From Cymbomonas tetramitiformis (lineage: Eukaryota; Chlorophyta; Pyramimonadophyceae; Pyramimonadales; Pyramimonadaceae), in contig LGRX02033384.1 in assembly GCA_001247695.2 (NCBI GenBank), positions 1 through 64,000 of the forward strand: a stretch of DNA of 64,000 nucleotides, in the 5' to 3' direction. Shown here in pieces: positions 11,080-23,300 of this stretch. Under the pieces are notes generated by a model that searched no databases, had not been told where the DNA came from, and worked only from the letters and a program-made list of their open reading frames with translations. Position numbers and translations under genes: made by a program. The first letter of the stretch is position 1. Each line of letters starts with the position of its first letter.

Positions 11080-13509
11080 CTACCTGCCTACGAGTGCGGA
11101 ATGCGCCATGCCTCGTCGCCAAACCATGAGACTGTCCCTTGCATTCGGCCATTGCGGGAGCTCCACGGAGCGCTCCATTTCGCCCCATTTCTGCGGATCC
11201 CCGCCCCCGGCTTGCATCCTCGAGCTTCCTTTGACGACGGCCAGTTGCCCCTGTTATCGGATTTATCATTCAGGGGGCTGTCTGGAGTCCATGATGAGAC
11301 GAAGCCACCCAAAGGCCTGGGCATTCGCAAAGGGCAACAAGCTTCTCACTGGCTTTATCCATCACCGTGGTTTCCAAGCAGGAAAGCCGTTTCACTTGAG
11401 CGTAAAGATGTGCTGTAGTGAAAGTGCTGTACATTTCTCAAAAGTAGCTGCTTTGGGAATGTTTGTTCAGCCGCCTGAGATGGGGGCTGTCGTCCAGGTT
11501 TTATCACGCCGCAGGGCCCTTCAGATGCCCGCAAGGGGGAGGGGGGTCACTCACCAGGGCGGTGGGCGGGGGGGAGGGGTTTGACTCTTCAGGGCTGTGA
11601 TCATGTTGGGGGAAGAAATCGTGCCACGGGATCCTAATGACGTCGAAAGAGGCGGTCACGCAGCCCCTGATGATGCTGGCGTGGAGTTATGACGAGACAT
11701 GGCCCTCGTGACGCCTGGAAAGGGGGCTGGTCACATTGCGGGTCCGGCAGATGCCAGGCAGCAACAAACCGCTTTTGCATCAGCTTCTAGACGACAGTCC
11801 TTCCCTTGCCTGGAACGCGGAAGACGGGGCCCAGCCCCGCTACGGTCTTGCCCTGCCCGCACCTTCAGTCGATCATGGAACACCGGGCCTGCAGTCATGC
11901 CTCCGTTCTCGCGGTCCGCCAGGTACTCCCCTACCGCATATCCCAGCACCCAACTTTTGCTGCAGCGTGACAAGACGAAATATTTTTGACAGTGTAAACC
12001 ACTCAGCACAGGGGAAGTCGTCCCGAATCTCGATACAATTCAACACCCAGTATGCATCCACACATGAAGAAAGCTATTGGTCCAGGCTTGGCACACCTAT
12101 GTAGAGCACGGTATCTCCTCGATACGATTGCAGAGCCCTACGCGCGAACACCAGGCCACCCGCCAGATACTAAGAGAGAGCAGAACTACTCAAGTCGAAA
12201 TTCAGTGAAAGAGACTCGATGGTCTATCGGAGAGCTGAGAGGAGGTTGCTAAAGTGAATATTTGCCACCCAGCGCGCGTGAACACCACGTGTTGGTATCT
12301 GCTGTGCGATCCGTAGGGAACGAGGGCTGCAATTTACACCTGGCAGCTATGGATGCCACTTGTCGCTGCCTGTTGTGGACATCAAGGGGAACGTGGGAGG
12401 GCTTTGACACCTGGCAGCCATGGATGCCACATAGGACGGCACTTCTGGTTCTTCTCTCGGTGGCCAGCACAGCAGAAGGGCGCTCTGTGGATGCTCCGCG
12501 GCGACCTCGGGCACTCCCTGTTCCACTGCCAATACAAGATTCGTCCGAGCATTAAGGAGCTCTCTGCGGTCATAGGAACTGCGAGGAGCTTTGGCAGACA
12601 ATCCTTGGTGCGCATCGACGAGAGAGGGCCGAAGCTCGGACGGTCATCATTGCACATCCTTTGAGACCGCTATGCGATAAGCTGTGTAAGTTGTGCTGCA
12701 AACGGGTCGTGAAGACGAAAAAGAAATAATAGTCACGGACCTTCTGTGAACGGGGGGGCATTTTCGAATTCGTCGGAGCCCATCTCAACCGCGTGATGAC
12801 CGTTCCTCTCAGAGCCGTCGGTGGGATGGATGTCGTAAGCAGCAATCGCCGTGCCGTGCAAGCGAAGTAGGTGCGCCCAGTAACCGGTCCTGAGGCGCGC
12901 GGCGCGCGTGCAACGCCAACAGCCCCTCAACGGGTTGAACGAACCTTACCGCGCCGGATGGGCCTTTGGGGTGCGGTGCGTAGTTTGCTGCTGCGCGTTG
13001 CGAATAAGGTTCAACATGCACAGGTGGCCGCGGCCGTTTGCTGTTGCGCGTGGTTTTTGAGGTGTGTGGAAGGCGCTTTGTTCACAAGGCAGTACCCAAC
13101 TGATGAAGGAGTATTGTAGAACGCGTTTACCTTGTCGCTGCTCAGTCTTTTACGGTATTTATGAATGAGTATTGTAGAACGCCTTTACGCTTTCGCTGCT
13201 CAGTCTTTCACGGTAGTTCCTATCCTCTTAAACAGGACAGCTGTAGAAAAAGTGCAAGAGCTAGTGAGGGGAGGCAGACAACTGCGGAGACGGGGGCCGA
13301 TAAGAGCATTACCCAGCGCCGATCTCTACCACCCCTCCTGGCGCCGCCTCGTGGATGCAATGAATTGCCTCAGTGGATGGCACCGCCCAGCTGAACAGCC
13401 TCCGAGCGGGAGCGACCATGATGGCGGTGTACATAGCGGCGAGCGGAGGTACCGGAGCATTCCCTGTCGTGCTCTCGAGATAGCCCGGTATTTGCTCGAG
13501 CTCTTTCAT
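11080..13509 (-). CDS. SAM-dependent methyltransferase-like protein, six exons
   Basis: Six exons fit GT-AG rules with matching phases: 13509-13313, 12889-12741, 12525-12443, 12169-12097, 11930-11863, 11190-11080. Together they give 226 residues. Motif I reads GVVEIGAGTGYW across the exon 1/2 junction (residues about 58-69). It is followed by AYDIHP (acidic residue that would contact the ribose), then PEVAAEHPQSALLLCWPP, ALQSYRGDTVLYIGEYL, GGMTAGPVFHDRL and a C-terminal VELPQWPNARDSLMVWRR. That order matches a small class-I-fold methyltransferase-like family I know from bacteria and plants. Cofactor binding is therefore likely; the substrate is unknown and catalysis is unproven. The ATG at 13509 is preceded closely by a possible acceptor, so an extra 5' exon could exist. 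Introns are 61-671 bp, and intron 1 contains a 58-bp duplication. Confidence 0.8.
12330..12440. repeat. Duplicated phrase inside a methyltransferase-gene intron
   Basis: TGGCAGCCATGGATGCCAC and a close variant occur twice about 70 bp apart, within the third intron of the methyltransferase-like gene. Confidence 0.6.
13109..13215. repeat. 58-bp tandem duplication
   Basis: GAGTATTGTAGAACGC followed by a CGCTGCTCAGTCTTT phrase occurs from 13109 and again from 13167. It lies in the first intron of the minus-strand methyltransferase-like gene. The overlapping 189-codon plus-strand frame (13165-13734) is treated as a shadow. Confidence 0.75.
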
Positions 13510-14381
13510 GCGTTCCTGTCACTTCTCGACCAGAATCAGACTGTAGCTTTGGTGCGTCGAATATGCGTCGAGAAAATCAAGGCGATCCTCTTCTCCTCAG
13601 CATTATATCAAGAATTTGTCGCACCTGCCAGATGGTGTTGTAAGCCAACTCAAAGTTGTTGGCGTCCCACAGTTCCTCCCCAAAACGTTGCCTCGGATCA
13701 CTCATTGCGACGTGTATTACGCTGCTCTAAGTGATGAGGCGAACCTTAGATCAAGTTCGGTGTATCGAGTTGGACTCGGAGACTCACGTCAGACCAAAAG
13801 ACTTTTTGAGATTCCTGAACGAAAAACAAGACGGGTACGTGCACCTATAGGGTTACGAAACCATACGATAGCTGACAAGCTGGGTGTCCCCACATCTGGA
13901 CATCTTCGATCTTGGTCTGCGTCTTTTGGACAAACCGAAACCCTAATCCGGCTGGAGCCAACCCTGGGGGTTTAGGTTACAGCTGCCCGACGTGTTTGCC
14001 GAAACCATGTCTATATTTAACACATCACGATTAAAACATTTCATCTTAAATATGGAAAGTATCAAGAGGCGCGGTTTTGGCCTGTAGTTTTGGGAATTAA
14101 GTCTAGGGGATTCCAGTCAGTGTGGCTTGTATCGTTTTGGTTCAATCACGTCTGCAATTACTGAAGGCTTGTTCCATTAGTGATATCCACGCTTGGTCTA
14201 GGACGCTGCTTTTGGGCTGATAGATACGTGAATACATAGTCTATGGGATTCTCTGCGGTTGTACTGATTTTCAAGCTCTTCAGATACACCAAGCACGCGT
14301 AACATAAAAAACATGATGGCTGCGTGGTGCGCGCACTTTTTGCGAGGTGCAAAATGAAAGGCATACTTATGAACAGAGAAG
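13510..14381. other. Spacer between divergent genes
   Basis: This separates the starts of the minus-strand methyltransferase-like gene and the plus-strand ankyrin gene, so both promoters should lie here. I see no strong TATA box or repeat. An additional 5' exon of the methyltransferase gene could be hidden in it. Confidence 0.4.
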
Positions 14382-17300
14382 ATGTCAAACGACCAAAACG
14401 TCTCAGCTGAAAGTGGCGTTGAACGTGACGACCCTCCAGTGTTAGCAAACTCACCCAATCACAAACCTAGTCCTTTCAAGTTAACTGTGTCCAACAAACC
14501 GGGCGATTTGGTTATCTCATCTCCGTCTTCCAAGACGCCAAAGTCCACAAACCCCATGTGAGCGCTCCCAGGATACCTGCACGCTGCCGTCTATTCCCGC
14601 CATTCGCATCGCACTGCAGGTGTCACCCTCGCATGTTTTGCTGGTGTAAACTTAGTCATCGGATACCTCTTGCTATTGCAGATCGAACCGAAGGAAGTTT
14701 GGTAAAAAGAATGGAAGTCCACAAGGCGAGGGGGAAGCGAATTCTCCCACTTCAGATTCTAATGAGAATCTGTCTCCCACCCAGCTCCCCAGTGTGCCAG
14801 TTCACTTTCTAGCAGAGGCTTATTCCCCCAGCACGCACCCGCTTCTCGAGGTACGTTAAATTGTGTACCTTCGTTCACTTCAGTGTGATACACGATGACT
14901 CAGGCCAATTTGGGTTTTGTGGTGGGGACCAAAGGCCGCGCAAGTCGGCAATTTACGACAAGTGAACAGTATCCTTGAACAGTACCCGAGCAGTATCCAT
15001 GCAACTGACAGAACGAAATCCACCGCCCTGCACTTGAGTGCGGAAGCCGGTTTTGTCCGGTGAAATCCCGCCTTCGCGAATGTTATACTTTTCAGCTTCT
15101 TTCTCGCCGTAGCGTATGCGTTTCGATGGCTCTTCATAATCGCTGTGCTCACCTTCCTGCGATTTTTCCTTGAACCTCTCGAGCTTCCCATAAAAGCCTG
15201 TCGCTGCTAGACATCATGAGCTCCGACCGAACCCTGCCCATCACCTGGCGACCGCTGCTGTGTGATGCAGGGTCGTAAACGCACTGTTGGAAAACGGTGC
15301 GGACTGCAATGCCGTCGATGGCGAAGGCTGCACGGCCCACCTCAGGGCTGCAACCAACGGTGCGCAACAGGCACACAACTGTTCAACTGCAAAACCAATG
15401 TCACTTATGTTGTCTGGAGGCCGTTCAGCATATTGTACCTATATAAAGTGAGAGCGGGAGAACGAGAGAGAGAGAGAGAGAGAGTGTGTGTATAATTATA
15501 TAGATATATCCATATACTGACAAGGGCATCTGAGGTTCGGACTTGGAAGCAGAATTTGAGTGAATGTGTCAGCCGTCCTTATTGCAGCACGCAACGTTCC
15601 TTAGACTCAGCGTTCGCTTCCAAAGGTGTTCAATACGTTGTCACTCCACACGGATATCTGCGAACCAGCGCGGTGTTCCTGGGCCTCGCAGCCCGCCAAG
15701 CAAGCTGTGTTCGCTGGATTGACATGCGCTGCTGCGAGGTCTGCCAGCTGTGAGCACTGAGGTGTTCGCACCGGCAGGGAAAACGGACGTGCTGTACCAG
15801 CTCACCGAGTTCGGCAGCGAGCCGCTGAATAAAGCAAACACGCAGGGGAGCACCCCGCTGCACAAGGTCGGGCCGGCAGAGCACACATCGCACTCTCGCT
15901 GCACATCGTGCGCGCTGCATCGGTTAAATAGTTGCCACATGGTAACATGTTGCTGTTGCACATTCCAGGCTAAAACGTGCATGCCACCAACTGACCGATT
16001 CTGAAGAGGATTAGTCCCGTGGAAGTATGAAGAGAAAAACAGTCAAATTGAAAACTTAAAATTCCGGCCGTTCCAAGCTGTGGCAGGTTGCCCGGAGATT
16101 CGCGGCCGCTGAGATGGCTGTTTGCCGCAGGCTGCGGCATTCGGCCACGTGGACACTGTGGAGGCCCTCGTTAATTTGGGAGCCGATCTCGCTGCGAGAA
16201 CCAGTGATCTGTGCAGTCCCCTGCACCACGCAGCCTCACAGGTGAACCCCCTTCCTTCGTTGCTTTTCTTTCTTTGAGGTTCCACCCTCAGCCACATGCA
16301 GAATTGAATTACCATTCTACTTTTTTCCCGCTGAGCTCGCACAGGAGTGAGTGGTGCATCCCCTGTTGCCCCGGTGGAATGGAGGAAGGCACGAGGAGTC
16401 GTCCACTCGAATAAGCAGGGTCTTGGGTAACGGGTAACCTGTTAATTATGGCTGGTGTTGGTGGCAACGCTGACTGTGACACCGGACTGCAGAGAAGGTC
16501 CTCAAGGTTTTATGCCGGGATGTGAAGAAGCGGGTGAAGCTGCGAGTTTACAGCGCATGATGGGCCCTTTGGAGGCTGGGGGTCCAGGGGCAATCTAAGG
16601 TCGCGAAGAAATTGGTGGAGCTGGGTGGGTACATCAAGGCAGTGGACATAGATGGCGCGCAGCCCCTGCATCATGCTGCAATTTTGGGGGATCTTCGCAC
16701 CATAGCCTCGCTTGTGGACCTCGGGGCGGATTTACACGCTAAGGTGCACGGGCCATATGCCCAAATACCGGGTTTGCAAGTGCTTATGCTCGTTGAGTAT
16801 CCTCTCTCCCTGGTCTAAAGACTATGGCCCTTGCGCTAGCAATTACTCTCATTTCGGGCATTCCAGATTCGCTCCCTTGCACACTGCATACAGCTCCTCC
16901 AATGCATCTCGCACAGCAAGTTGGATGCGATCCTGCACGTTCCCAGGACACCCCGCTTACCTCCTCCACATGCATTCACAGAAAACCGCCCTGCTGAGTG
17001 AGCAGCCACCAGCCACCGCGCCGTATTTCTTTCCTATCTGCTTGGGTCGGCCTGCTTGGGTACTGATGTGGCACAGATAAGGACGCAAGCAGAATGGCTT
17101 CGGGGTCAAGGTCGCTCATGAATTTCCCGGCAATGACTGCCACAGCACAGTTGACAGACAAATGTGTATGTGGCGCGGCAGCGTAGCAATCGCCATATGC
17201 TTGCTCCAACAGTCTCTTCGCATTCGGACTTATGCTACCGTGCTAGCAACAGCAGTGGCACAGCGTATGCATGGCACCGAGCACCTCGTGCTGCGCGTTT

Positions 17301-20300
17301 TGTGCAGTCGCAGCTGAACCAGTTTGACATGTTCATTTGCACGCGTTGCTCGGTGTACGTGTGGACGTTTCACTGGTGCGGGCGGTTGTTGCGCAGGATC
17401 ACTATGGCCGCACTCCTATTTTCTACGCGGCAATGAAAGGTGCTGACCCAAAACCATCGAACCTTCTCTTCTCAATCCTTCTGCCAAAGCTGGCTGCACT
17501 TCCGCTCCTGCGATCCTTTTCTAGACGCAGCTAAACCCGCCATGCCTCCAGCTGGAGGACTCCATTTCCCGCCTCTGCGCACACGCTTCTTGAAGCTACC
17601 CATCCTAAATTGGGCCCTTCATTCTGAGTAGCGAGAACAACTCGGATATGACAGCCCTGTGCGTTTCCAGAGATCAAACCATGATACATTCCTTGATGAC
17701 TCTCAGGAGTCTCTTGAATATGACCGATCTGAGAGAAATTCGGTGGCTTCGATTAGGTCGGGCGCCCATGCTGCTCCATTACACGCCTCTACACGCAAGC
17801 TCCATGCCCTGCCTCCAGATGTTTGGGAATTCGGGCTCTGGTATCGTGAAAAGCTAACACTCTTTTACAATGCTGCAGCCAAACAGAGTTTGCGCAGTCA
17901 AACAGCTCTTTCGGTATTCATTCGACGCGCAGCATTTTACAAAGTTTGTGGATATTTAAGAAAAAGCTTTTGAACGGTGCTGTGTACCTGAGGGCTTAAA
18001 GTGAGAAAATTGACTGCAAAGATTGCCAGTCAGGTTTTAGCTCTAGCTCCGCCGATAACTCGGCTGACTTGGCCGATCGCGCTGTATAGCTCAATTGTGT
18101 CCCGAGCAGGAGCCCTAGATCTAACGATCTGGAAACACTGCTACTGATCAGGGACAAGCAGATCTAACGATCTGCCAGAGGCGTAAATTGGGAAGCCCAA
18201 ATTTATGCCTCAGACAGTCGACACTGTCAGATGGCAAGGCCGTCGTTCCCTCCTACGGGACTGTGCCTACGGGGGGTGCTGTGAGTTGATTGCCTGCGGA
18301 TAACCGAAATTGTAGTGCCAATAATTTTGAATGATTACAGGATTCACCTCAACCATTCAGATCTCGCCAAAAATACCATTGGGCCCCATACACGTTACCC
18401 CAAGGAAGCCGCCCCTCCATGAGTACACCACCTAAAATGTCCACAGACTTCCTTCCTTTTGCGCCTGCTTGCTGAAACCCGAACCGGGCCAGTTTGTGAG
18501 GTCGCCTTGTGACACCCCTGAAACACAACCACGTGTCGTCGTCCTCCCTCGGGAATGATCCAACTCTCCTACACGCGCACCCCTCGATACCCTTCGTCAT
18601 GAAGCCTCCTCGACGAAGTCGGCTCACGGAACTCGAGTGTCGCGGTCGCAAACTTTAGTCCCTCCGGCTGACGACACCTGGGATGAATTACCAAGGAGTT
18701 TCCCCCACGCTCCGCAACGGAGAGCCTCACTCGCTCGTTGTCACATGCGTCCTCGGTGTTCTATCCTATAGCAAGACGGAGAGCACACGTTCCAAACCAT
18801 GTGTGAATTGGGAGGAGTCCGTCCCTATATTCCTCTTGCCATCCTCTATTCATCCATGCACTTCAAACTTGCATTGCTAGGGTGACCGGCTTTCACTTCG
18901 TTTTATTTTTCACTTCGTGTCAACTGCCTTCCACAACATACCAGCCATAAATATCACCACTACCGGCCACTTGGTGTCATGCATGCACGACCTTTTCCTT
19001 CACCTACTTGGCGATACAGCATGCATCCAACAGGGTGGAGAAATTGGCATGCTTGCTGGATGCTCCTTTACAGTATTGTGGTGAACAGTGTGCAATTGGC
19101 TGAGGACTCGCGGGATGGTGCATGCGCCTCGTAGGGCAATGCAACGCTCTGGTGAAGTTGGCTTCCCTCGGGGCTGAGGTGGAGGCGGTCGCTGACGATG
19201 GCAGCACCCTGATGCACTGTGCGGCGCACGGCAATCACACCGCGGCGATCAAGGCCATCGCAGAGCTCGGGGTCAGTGTGCACACGGCGAGCAGTGTAGA
19301 TGGAAGTTATCCCATGCACTGGGCCGCCTACGAGGTATCCCATCCTTCCGCCCCCTTATCTTCCATGTTCCAAACGTTCGGTCGGCGCGGCTCACCTCTT
19401 TGGTTGCCATTAATAAGACGCCGCAAGAGCTCGACATGACATGCGGCAGGGTCGGCCAATCCGAGTATGGACGTCCGTCATTTGCTTCAGCGGACGGCGT
19501 GATCAAGACTAGGGACACGAGGCCTTCCCTGTAAACACCCTGGGCTTTGCTCTGTGGCATCCCTCCAACCCTCGTTGGGAACCCTATTTTGAGGGTTATG
19601 CAGCCCCGCATCTCCAAGCAGCTCTCAGCCCTCTGCTTTCCTTGTCGCATCGCTAGAGAACGCCTTTTCCTTGCCGAGCGCGTTCATACCCTGAGCTGTG
19701 GCAGCAAACGCCATTGCCGTTGTTGGCCATCACGGGGCAGCATTAATCAGTTATGAACATTGACGCGGCCGGATGGGCCTGGTGCAGTTCTCGCTTTCAG
19801 GTTGGGTTCCGCCGCCTTCACCGACAAGTGGCAGATGTGGGGCTTTGTGGCAGGGGCATCAGAGCAGTGTGGTGGTCCTCCTTGAGCTGGGGGCAAGCGT
19901 GGCCTCGTCCACCATAAGTGGATGCACGCCCCTTCATGCTGCCGCCGGTGGGTCAGCGCCGCCGTTCCCCCTCCGAGCCTCCCATAGATGGCTTATGGCG
20001 TTTCGAAGGCTCCCAGGTGTATCATGTTTCAGGTTGGTGAAGTTGAGCACGGTCGCAGCAATAACTCGAGGGGGGCATTGACGGGAGCTTCGACGGGTGC
20101 TCCTCGTGCTGATGTGGCAAACCGTCTGTGAGCGTTCTTGACGGATAGCAAGAATCGAAACGCTTGGCTGGGTCACTTCGGTGGGCAGGAAGAGCAGTCA
20201 CGGATGCGCTCGGGTGGCTCAGTGGGGCTTAAGGGTGCTCGAGCGTCACTGGTGGTTGAGGGTGCTCGATCTTCACCGGAGAAATTGGATAAATGTCCCA

Positions 20301-23300
20301 AAGTGTACGCTGAGTCCTTTGAACACCGACGTGCGTACACAGAGGCAGCATGGGAGCTAGGGTATTGATTATCAGAGAAATCGGCTCAAGGATACGCGCC
20401 CACGTATACATCGTTCCCTTCAATCGCTTGTGAGTACCATCACCAAGGAGTCCGATCTATGGCTAGCACTTGCGCATCGCTGCTGACTCGCACCTTCTTG
20501 GGGCCGACAGGGGGCAACTCATTTGACAGCCGCAACCTCCGGACAGCCGAATATATTATACAACTTGGAGCTGATGTCCGCCCCCTGCCCTCGCTCCCCT
20601 TCAGCACCCGCTTGTTACAACCCGATGGCATTCGGCGCCTTGCTTTGGCTGTGGGGTTAACGGGACGGAATGGCACGACCTCTCAAACCGCTTGATTGCT
20701 TTCTGTAGAGGCCCGTGGGCTGTCGTTGGTTGTTGGCCAGATTCCGCCATCGCCCAAATTCACTGTTTCATTTCAGTAACGAGGGACTCGCAACTGCCCA
20801 TGCCGCCTTACACATTGTACGTGGTGCATGGGTTTGCCACTTTTCCATGATCAACAACGCACAGGGCCCTCCTGCACCCTTGGCGGAGTGGCAATGCGCG
20901 CGGATCCGTATCTGTGTTTGATGAAATTGATGGTGGCCCTGCGGGTGAGTGGCTCTGGATTGGCCGCATTGCCCTTCCCTCAGCCCAGCCCCACAGGCAG
21001 GCAGTATAAGTTCACTGGGGGTGGAGGGCTGCAGGTCAACATTAAGGACCGTAGTGGTTGTACACCACTGCACTGGGCCTCCTCGAAGGTGGCGACGTCG
21101 CTCTTCGGCCTGGCTGGCCCTCTCTCCCTGCCACCTGAAGGGTGCAGTAGGTCATTTGCTTACCTTGCTCAGTAGCGTTGGTCTGCCCTCTTCATCCTCG
21201 GTCGAATCGCGCATGGCTGGTGGTTCTGAGGTGATGGGCACATCTCGAGGAGAGGCGCCTTCGACGGTTCCCCCAGTGTGTCTCAATGACGGGTTTGGAG
21301 ATTTGGGCACCCCTTCTCGCCCTCCCTCGTGCCTTCAGGGCAGCGCCATTGTCACGCAAGGTCTCATAAAGGCCGGTGCGGATGTGCACGTGGCCACGCC
21401 GGAGAAGATCACGGCGCTTCACCGGGCATGCAGCCGGTGCGCTCAGCCCTCCAAGCCGGAATATAATTTGCCTTTCCTTAACCTCGTCACTCAGAAACTT
21501 CCAGTGCGGTGCATGCCAGGCCGCCAGAGATGGAGACGGGCACCTGTTCGGGTGATCAGGGGGGCAGAGATGAGGGGAGTCACCTGGTTGGGTGATTGGG
21601 ACCGCAGAGATGGGGAGTCACCTGTTCGGGCGATCAGGGGGCAGAGATGAGGGGAGTCACCTGGGTGGAAGATCAGGGGGCAGAGATGAGGGAGTCACCT
21701 GGTTGGGTGATTGGGACCGCAGAGATGGGGGAGTCACCTGTTCGGATGATCAGGGGGCAGAGATGAGGGGAGTCACCTGGGTGGAAGATCAGGGGGGCAG
21801 AGATAAGGGGAGTCATCTGTAAAAGTTTGGGCGATTGGGACCACATGGATTCGTACATTTGCCTCTCTAGAAAAGGTTTTCAGATGCAGGTTCACGATCC
21901 TTGTATTCTGTGGCGAGCTACCTGGTGCAAAGAGGAGTGATGGCGAGAACAGGTAGGACTGAGGGATGTGCGTGGCTGGCTGGTGGGATGTCATTGCAGA
22001 GGTCATTTACATGCGGCGAGGGTGCTGATATCGGAGGGAAGCAAGATAAATGCCAGGACGGCGAATGGAAGCACTCCTCTCCTGCAGGCTGCGTATGCGG
22101 TACGTGGGCTGCGCACCCCCGTGCGGATCCTGAGTGGCACTGTCATCGAAAGTTTGTCATCTTGGCTGCCAGCCAGTTTGTCATCTTGGTTGAGATGACA
22201 CCGAGGGTTGCAGGCGGCTGCTGCCCTCGTGGCGCGGGGGCTGTGATTGGTAACACCGAGGGTTGCAGGCGGCTGCTGCCCTCGTGGTGTGAAGGCTGTG
22301 ATAGGTGACACCGAGGGTTGCAGGCGGCTGCTGCCCTCGTGGCTTGAAGGCTGCGATTGGTGACACTGAGGGTTGCAGGCAGCTGTTGCCCTCTTGGCGT
22401 GAACTGTGATTGGTGACACTGAGGGTTGCAGGCGGCTGCTGCCCTTGTGGCGCGAAGGCTGTGATTGGCGACACTGAGGGTTGCAGGCAGCTGCTGCCCT
22501 CGTGGCGCGGAGGCTGTGATTGGTAACACCGAGGGTTGCAGGCGGCTGCTGCCCTCGTGGCGTGAAGGCTGCGATTGGTGAACCTGATATTCCAAACTCA
22601 AAGTATTATGCAGCCCCTTTGACCCGATGTATATGTTATATCTCTCTTCTCTCTCGTTTTTTGCATGCGATCATAGAAGCTGATTACTACGCTCTTCACA
22701 CGCTGGGGCGGTGTGCATCCCCAAGTCCCAAGCTTTGTGATACAGACTCAAGCATGTCCTCCTCGCGTTTGCGAGGTTGTTTCCCAGATCGAGCATCCCC
22801 ACAGGCCAGCCGACGGTCGGAGATTTGCAAGAGTACATCCTGGCCACTCGTTGTGGGATGATCCGCTTAGACTCCGCCTAGACCAGCTGCCGAGTCCCAC
22901 GCTCGCACCGCGGTGTGCCATTAGGCAGCGGCGTCCTAGTGCAACCTCCCACTGCGGCGCCACATGGCGTCACCAGAGTCTCCAAGGCTGGGGAGGCGTT
23001 GGATGGGTGCAGGGCCATACAGACGTGGTGGAGCAGCTGTTGACGGTGGATGCGGACTTCACCCTCGGGCTGCGCCAGGGCGGAGGCACCCCAATGCACT
23101 TCGCCGCCGCGGCTGGGCAAGTGGCGGTCTTGGTAGCACTGTTCAAGGCGGGCTGTGATGTGAATGCCCTCGCCCAGGACCGCAGCACGCCTCTTCACTG
23201 GGCTGCTGCCCAGCCGAACCTGGATGCCATAGTTGCCCTCTCCGTGCTCAAGGCAGACTTCGGCGCCGAGGCGGCTGATGGCTCTACGCCGCTGCACTGG

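Noticed and set aside
10945..11584. Two overlapping plus frames of about 158 codons
   Set aside because: The minus strand carries the terminal methyltransferase exon (11190-11080); the plus frames show no splice or domain support.
13165..13734. 189-codon plus frame with natural-looking start
   Set aside because: The minus strand here carries a methyltransferase exon with family motifs and consistent splicing, so the plus frame is probably a shadow.
22143..22601. 152-codon minus frame of repeats
   Set aside because: It lies in the 55-bp array within an ankyrin-gene intron.
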